Below are positions 5,249 to 5,810 of a stretch of 5,810 nucleotides of DNA, piece by piece. This DNA is from Chitinophagales bacterium (lineage in GTDB: Bacteria; Bacteroidota; Bacteroidia; Chitinophagales; UBA10324), in the NCBI GenBank assembly GCA_013695715.1, contig JACCZZ010000125.1:1-5810 (forward strand), written 5' to 3'. Numbering within the stretch: position 1 is the stretch's first letter; each line of letters begins with the position of its first letter. Below the pieces are notes generated by a model. The model searched no databases and was not told the DNA's origin. It worked only from the letters and a program-made list of their open reading frames with translations. Both the position numbers and the translations under genes were made by a program.

Positions 5249-5810
5249 CTAATTCTGCGACTGCTTTTCCATGAGTACTTTACTGGATAACTTGAACTTA
5301 CCGGTTTTCTTATCTACGTCCAACAGCTTCACTTTGATTACATCTCCGACATTCATAATACCTTCCATGCTTTCAAGCCGTTTATTCGATACTTCTGAAA
5401 TGTGCAACAACCCTTCTTTGCCGGGTAAGAATTCAACAAAGGCACCGTAAGGCATAATTGATTTTACTGTCGCATCGTAAATTTCCCCAGGCTGTGGAAT
5501 TGCTATTATTCCGCGGATGCGGGTAAGGGCTTTATCTATTGCATCCTTGTTTGCAGATGCAATAAGCACCTCACCTACGTCACCTATTTCAGTAATATTA
5601 ATGGTAGTACCTGTTTCGCGCTGCATTTCCTGTATAACCTTGCCCCCCGGACCGATTACGGCTCCTATAAACTCCCGGGGTATCATTATTTTTATAATTC
5701 TTGGCGCATGGGGTTTATAATCTGCTCTTGGTTGAGGGATAGTTTCATTTAAGATCTTCAGAATATGCAAACGCCCGTTTCTTGCCTGCTCAAGAGCCAA
5801 GCGCATTGTC
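5249..5810 (-). CDS. pnp: Polyribonucleotide nucleotidyltransferase (PNPase), C-terminal part
   Basis: About 187 C-terminal residues of PNPase are present; the gene continues past position 5810, so the two catalytic RNase PH-like domains are mostly outside. Numbering from the first visible Met (5806), the fragment opens with the conserved helix [13 protein letters not shown] (4-16). The KH domain follows with [17 protein letters not shown] (42-58), including the GPGG loop that grips RNA, and then the S1 domain at about 106-178 ([50 protein letters not shown]). It ends seven residues later (MEKQSQN), with no long acidic or basic tail. PNPase degrades RNA 3' to 5' by phosphorolysis, yielding nucleoside diphosphates, and can add tails in reverse. 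It works as a trimer in the cytoplasm. A strong terminator follows, so it does not appear to be co-transcribed with rpoD. Confidence 0.96.
   Translation of the reverse strand, partial: TMRLALEQARNGRLHILKILNETIPQPRADYKPHAPRIIKIMIPREFIGAVIGPGGKVIQEMQRETGTTINITEIGDVGEVLIASANKDAIDKALTRIRGIIAIPQPGEIYDATVKSIMPYGAFVEFLPGKEGLLHISEVSNKRLESMEGIMNVGDVIKVKLLDVDKKTGKFKLSSKVLMEKQSQN

Noticed and set aside
5517..5720. A 67-codon plus-strand frame rich in Ile, Ser and Pro
   Set aside because: It is antisense to the conserved KH-domain region of pnp; its hydrophobic look comes from the complementary codons.

Overview
The window looks like chromosomal DNA from a Bacteroidota bacterium, most likely a Cytophagia-type lineage. 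Three things support this: a 287-residue primary sigma factor with no region 1.1, a TonB-dependent receptor with a carboxypeptidase-regulatory-like N-terminal domain, and A/T-rich leaders without clear Shine-Dalgarno sites. Every convincing gene is on the minus strand, so the genes read from high to low coordinates.

Right to left, the layout starts with the 3' end of pnp (PNPase KH and S1 domains; the rest lies beyond position 5810). A strong Rho-independent terminator follows, then a roughly 290-base gene-poor leader with several short inverted repeats, then rpoD and a second strong terminator. Next come rpe (ribulose-phosphate 3-epimerase) and, 15 bases after its stop, a complete 825-residue TonB-dependent receptor. 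The two terminators appear to insulate rpoD as its own transcription unit. rpe and the receptor form a second unit. PNPase, the sigma factor and the epimerase are housekeeping functions in RNA turnover, transcription initiation and the pentose phosphate pathway. The receptor is an outer-membrane transporter of unknown substrate.

Below the receptor (positions 1-694) the region changes character. A gap with only weak small frames leads into an ABM-type (antibiotic biosynthesis monooxygenase fold) gene that lacks its usual N-terminal strand. In the same open frame it is preceded by about 20 codons resembling the linker and early catalytic domain of a tyrosine recombinase. The ABM stop codon overlaps the start of an EVE-domain (UPF0310) gene that runs off the left edge. 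This looks like a recombination scar with accessory genes next to a conserved block.

I see no CRISPR array, tRNA, rRNA or complete insertion sequence, and no clear new multi-gene system. The recombinase/ABM junction and the structured rpoD leader are the parts most worth checking.
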